Made by a program: the position numbers and the translations under genes. 64,000 bases of DNA from Bimuria novae-zelandiae CBS 107.79 (lineage: Eukaryota; Ascomycota; Dothideomycetes; Pleosporales; Didymosphaeriaceae): positions 1,102,241 to 1,166,240 of the forward strand of contig ML976664.1 of assembly GCA_010015655.1 (NCBI GenBank). Reading direction: 5' to 3'. Every line of letters begins with the position of its first letter. Within the stretch, counting starts at the first letter, position 1. Positions 60,928 to 64,000 of the stretch are shown one piece after another. The notes under the pieces were generated by a model, which had not been told where the DNA came from, made no database searches, and saw only the letters and a list, made by a program, of their open reading frames with translations.

Positions 60928-61726
60928 TCATCCTCGATACTCAGGCATATTCATGATCCGCCGCTGCCTCCTCCTTTCATACTCCTCCCACTCCTCCCAC
61001 TCCTCCCACTCCTCCCACTCCTCCCTCATCTCCTGCTCAAAGTCGTCGCTGGGAATCCGACGCTTATCCTCTGCCACCCAATCATGCCTATTCCAGATAT
61101 ACCGCCAAGAAATCTCATTAAGCGTACGCGTGAAATCGACAATCATCTCATCCGTCAGCTGCTGCGAAGCGACGAGCAGCCTCCCCACGAAGCTTCCTAA
61201 TATTCGGATGATGATTGTTAGGCCAGCTAGCGTCTACAGACGAGGACGATGACCGGGCTCTAGTAGCATTAGTTCCGCTACCTACTGAGAAGGCTCATGT
61301 GAAGGCAAAATATATCTTACGGATGTTTCCACGCGGCCCACTCGCCGAGCAGGTACTCTCCAACATATGCTGCAGGAATTCAGCCATAGTTTGTAACCGT
61401 GCCGTCGTCTGATTCGCAGTCGGATCCGTAGTCGTCGGCTTCGTACAAGAGGTAGCAGAAGTCGGCGCCTTTGTAAGAGAACTGGAAGATGATGGCGGTT
61501 TCACTCGGCCAGAAATGGTCGCTCCAGAACTTAGGTGCGTTGTTGACTGCAGGTTGTAAATCATAAGCTGGTACCCTCGTATTAATGGATTTCTTTGGGA
61601 CTTACAGATCTTCAGGTCATTCTCATACGCCTTCGGTGCAGGTGCGTCGAGGTCGACATCCATAAGCTTGTAGGGAAATTCGAATTCGGGGGCAGGCACC
61701 GAAGCTGGCGCTGAAAGAGTGGTCAT
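60928..61726 (-). pseudogene. uncharacterised protein with Glu-Glu-Trp repeats; three exons, one in-frame TGA
   Basis: Exons on the minus strand: 61726-61606, 61546-61321 and 61192-60928. The introns (59 and 128 bp) preserve phase and give 204 codons including the stop. The protein starts MTTLSAPASVPAPEFEFPYK, continues FNNAPKFWSDHFWPSETAII and YKGADFCYLLYEADDYGSDC, then after a TGA (61380-61382) IPAAYVGEYLLGEWAAWKHP. It ends with a helical part carrying four EEW units in a row (REEWEEWEEWEEWEEYERRR). The TGA sits where Trp (TGG) would fit, a G-to-A change. The strongly coding-like sequence on both sides in the same frame is the reason to treat it as one broken gene; if instead it ends at TGA, a 95-residue product would result. 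Family unknown. Confidence 0.6.
60973..61027 (+). repeat. 9-bp tandem repeat (CTCCTCCCA)n inside a gene
   Basis: About five units of TCCTCCCAC-type repeats at 60978-61022; on the coding (minus) strand they give GAG GAG TGG, the Glu-Glu-Trp array of the gene at 60928-61726. A unit of nine bases changes length without breaking the frame. Confidence 0.85.
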
Positions 61727-62229
61727 GGTGTGTTTTCAAAGATTTTTGTGAGGGGAATTATCCGAAGTCGTAAAGCACGCTGTTGAGTGTTCTCTAAAAC
61801 CCAGGGTGTTAACTGGTGCGAGCAAACCCAAAATATGCACAGGGAACAGCGTTTATATAGCGAGAAAGACAGCGTCAAATGGCAGTGAATGATAGAGCTC
61901 GTGATTTCTAGAAACTTCACCGTAACTTTGAGGGTGCACGCAGGAAAGTTTCCGAAGTTAGTAGAAACTTTTCAACCCAGTTTGTGATTGTTAAAAAGCT
62001 ATCTGAGCAGTAGCAAGGCGACTAGAGTCAAATCACGCGGCACCATCGTGCCCGCGTGCACAACATCGAATATTGGAAACGCTCTTGACCCGCCCATTCT
62101 AGCCTCCCCGCGCACTATGAGCTGTCTAGCCACACTTCTGTTCTTTACTGTGATTCCCCACCCAGCGCACGTCCCCACCCAACGCACGTTTTCGAGATGT
62201 TGACCACCCACAGAATAAGGCTGTAGAGC
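61727..62229. other. promoter-side intergenic region at the island edge
   Basis: No gene. Composition switches to RIP-like AT-rich sequence at about 62235. Confidence 0.4.
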
Positions 62230-62234
62230 CAGCC

Positions 62235-64000
62235 ATTATAGCTATAATTACGGGATTTTTTATAAAAGTAAATATAAGATATATTTAAATTAATAAATAG
62301 TAATAAACTACTATTAATAGCGTTATAGGAGCTAGACTTTATAGGTACGCGTAAACTTAGCTACTAAAGGTACTTTATTAACTTTAAGAATATTATTAAT
62401 AGTAATAATTTTAGGTATCTTAAGAGGCCTTTTAAGAAGTAAATAGATCTTACTAGTTTCCTTAGTAGCCTTTTAAAAGGCTTAAAGGTCTTAGTAAAGT
62501 TACTTTTTAGCTTATTTTATAATTTAATCCTCCTCGCGCTTACGCGTTTTTACCTTTTATTACTAAAGGCGTAATTTTTTAATTACTAATCTTATACGCG
62601 CTTTCTCCTTTTTTATAACTTATTTTTCTTTTTTTATAGCTCTTTAAGGCGTTAATTCTCTATCTTTTATTATTACGTAAGCTTATTATTAAGGTCCTTT
62701 TACGCTTACCTCTCGCGGGCGTCTTAAACCTTTATAAGTAATTAAAATATAGCTCTACTATTATAATTATTAGGTACTTAAAGTAAAAAAAAGTTTACTA
62801 CGTTAATAGCGCTTTCTTCTCATTATAAAGGGCTTTACATAATTACTTATTCTAATATTATAAAAGTTAACTTTATATAGCTATTACGTAAAGGCTTTAC
62901 GAGAGTTATTAAGCGTAAGAATTATACTTATTATTTTTTTATTACTTACTTTAGTAAATATTTAATCCTGCGCTAATTTAAAGCTAAAAAAATTAATATA
63001 TTATTTTTACTTAAAAACGGCCTCTTATAATCCTTTTTAGTAAATTTTTAAAAGATAACGTCGAGGTTAAATAGCGCAAGCCTAGTTACCTTAAACGCCT
63101 TTAAGATTGTCTCTTCCTTAAAGGCGGTGTGCCACGTGGCGTAAAAGAGGCGATAGCAATCTCTCTTGGTGATAGAGGACATGCCCTGGCAGTTATACAT
63201 GAAGCTCGTGAGCTCCGCGCTGTAAGCCGACGAGAGAGGCTTAAAGAGGGAGACGTTGAGTGGCTAAAGCGTGTGGGTAGCGTGCGAAGGATATATAGCG
63301 AGGAGTATATAGTTTTTGTCGCAGTATTTAATAAAGTCTATTATAATATAAGAGCTATAGCTATTAAGAATTAATAAGTAATAAGCACGTTTTACTTTTA
63401 CTTTTATTTTATAATTAAATACTTACTTTAACTATTATAAGCTAAGCTTATTATTAGTCTACCTACTTAGTAATAAGGTAAAGAAGGTCTTATAGATATT
63501 AAAATTAAAATTTTAAAGCTAGGTATTTTAGAGATTACCTAAAACTACCTAATAAATAAGTGTAGGTATAAGAGCTAAACTATTAGCATAAATATATATA
63601 ATTATAATAATCTACTCTTTATTACTATTTTATATTATTTACTTAATCTCTTTGCGCTTATATCGTTAGCGGGAAAAAATCCTCTTAATCTTACTAAATA
63701 TCTTAATTAAGAATCTCTTCTTATCTATATTATATATATAATATAATTTAATATTATACTAGTTAATCTTCTTGCGTAGGAGATTAAAATATAGCTTATA
63801 TTTAAAAGTATAGTTAGCTTTATAGCGTAAGGCGTCTATACTACTAGTCTATTAATTAATAAGCTTAATATTATAATAATTAATAAATTAATCTATCTAG
63901 TTCTTTTAGGTTCTTTTTAGGTAATTTAGGCTATAAAATTTTATATTATTTACTTTTGTCTGCACTGCCTCGCCTTCCGCGCTAAGGGAACTGTGTAACC
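62235..64000 (-). mobile_element. pogo-family transposon relic, truncated by the window edge
   Basis: AT-rich RIP-decayed sequence whose minus strand encodes the C-terminal half of a pogo/CENP-B-like transposase. One terminus should lie between about 62220 and 62350, but its partner lies beyond the window, so no inverted repeat can be checked. A less mutated patch at 63120-63300 stands out in composition. Confidence 0.65.
62340..63400 (-). pseudogene. pogo-family transposase relic, C-terminal half
   Basis: Minus-strand reading gives ILLAIYPSHATHTL and PLNVSLFKPLSSAYSAELTS (about 63330-63210; expected LLAIFPPHATHTLQPLDVSLFKPLSxAYSxEL), FMYNCQGMSSITKRDCYRLF, then AFKVTRLALFNLDVI (expected AFxATGLxPFNPDxV) and a long basic, Gln-rich tail with RIP-type stops to about 62340. 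This subfamily differs from the ones at 2488-4462 and 5694-9343. An open plus-strand frame at 63129-63374 is the shadow of this gene. Confidence 0.75.

Noticed and set aside
63129..63374. 81-codon plus-strand frame near the right edge
   Set aside because: It lies opposite the well-matched minus-strand pogo transposase segment and has no motif of its own.

Overview
The window looks like a filamentous ascomycete chromosome. Genes carry short GT-AG introns (about 48-93 bp). Long AT-rich blocks are made of transposon relics whose reading frames are broken almost only by TAA and TAG codons where CAA and CAG would be expected, the mark of repeat-induced point mutation (RIP). A secreted rhamnogalacturonan acetylesterase and a secreted class II-type haem peroxidase suggest a plant-associated or litter fungus. 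A Dothideomycete fits, but that is an inference.

Layout. 1-5200 is a RIP-degraded block with a 1,975-bp pogo/Fot-like transposon (2488-4462), itself split by a 180-bp solo LTR. 5478-9808 is an inverted-repeat element holding two oppositely oriented pogo elements. 9811-13129 is a gene island: the acetylesterase (10476-11328, +) and a WLM/Wss1-type metalloprotease (11529-12899, -). 13130-20800 is a piggyBac-like relic interrupted by a complete but dead Ty1/copia element (13466-18839). 20803-29330 is gene-poor and full of decayed genes (BTB-like, GFO/IDH/MocA oxidoreductase, M43 metalloproteases), and also holds a solo LTR cut by a Tc1/mariner element (22325-24265). 29340-44880 is a long RIP block with a second copia element (31657-37537) and a Ty3/gypsy relic on the minus strand (about 38640-44700) split by another terminal-inverted-repeat insertion. 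44881-62220 is the main gene island. From 62230 to the right edge a further pogo-family relic runs out of the window.

Genes that look intact are the acetylesterase, the WLM protease, the peroxidase (47530-48653, -), a small mitochondrial-type membrane protein (51191-51711, -) and a large disordered protein with a SANT-like segment (57849-59815, -). Around them is a set of broken genes: a coiled-coil gene (44881-46856) whose 5' half is RIP-mutated and whose 3' half holds a nonsense codon and a hAT-type MITE, a HET-like gene frameshifted by a 25-bp tandem duplication, and two unknown genes with a single in-frame stop.

There is no operon-like organisation, and the intact genes show no common pathway beyond two being secreted enzymes. 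The clearest biology here is genome defence and transposon layering: several generations of elements can be ordered in time from nested insertions with intact target-site duplications, and RIP has in at least one place reached into a host gene.
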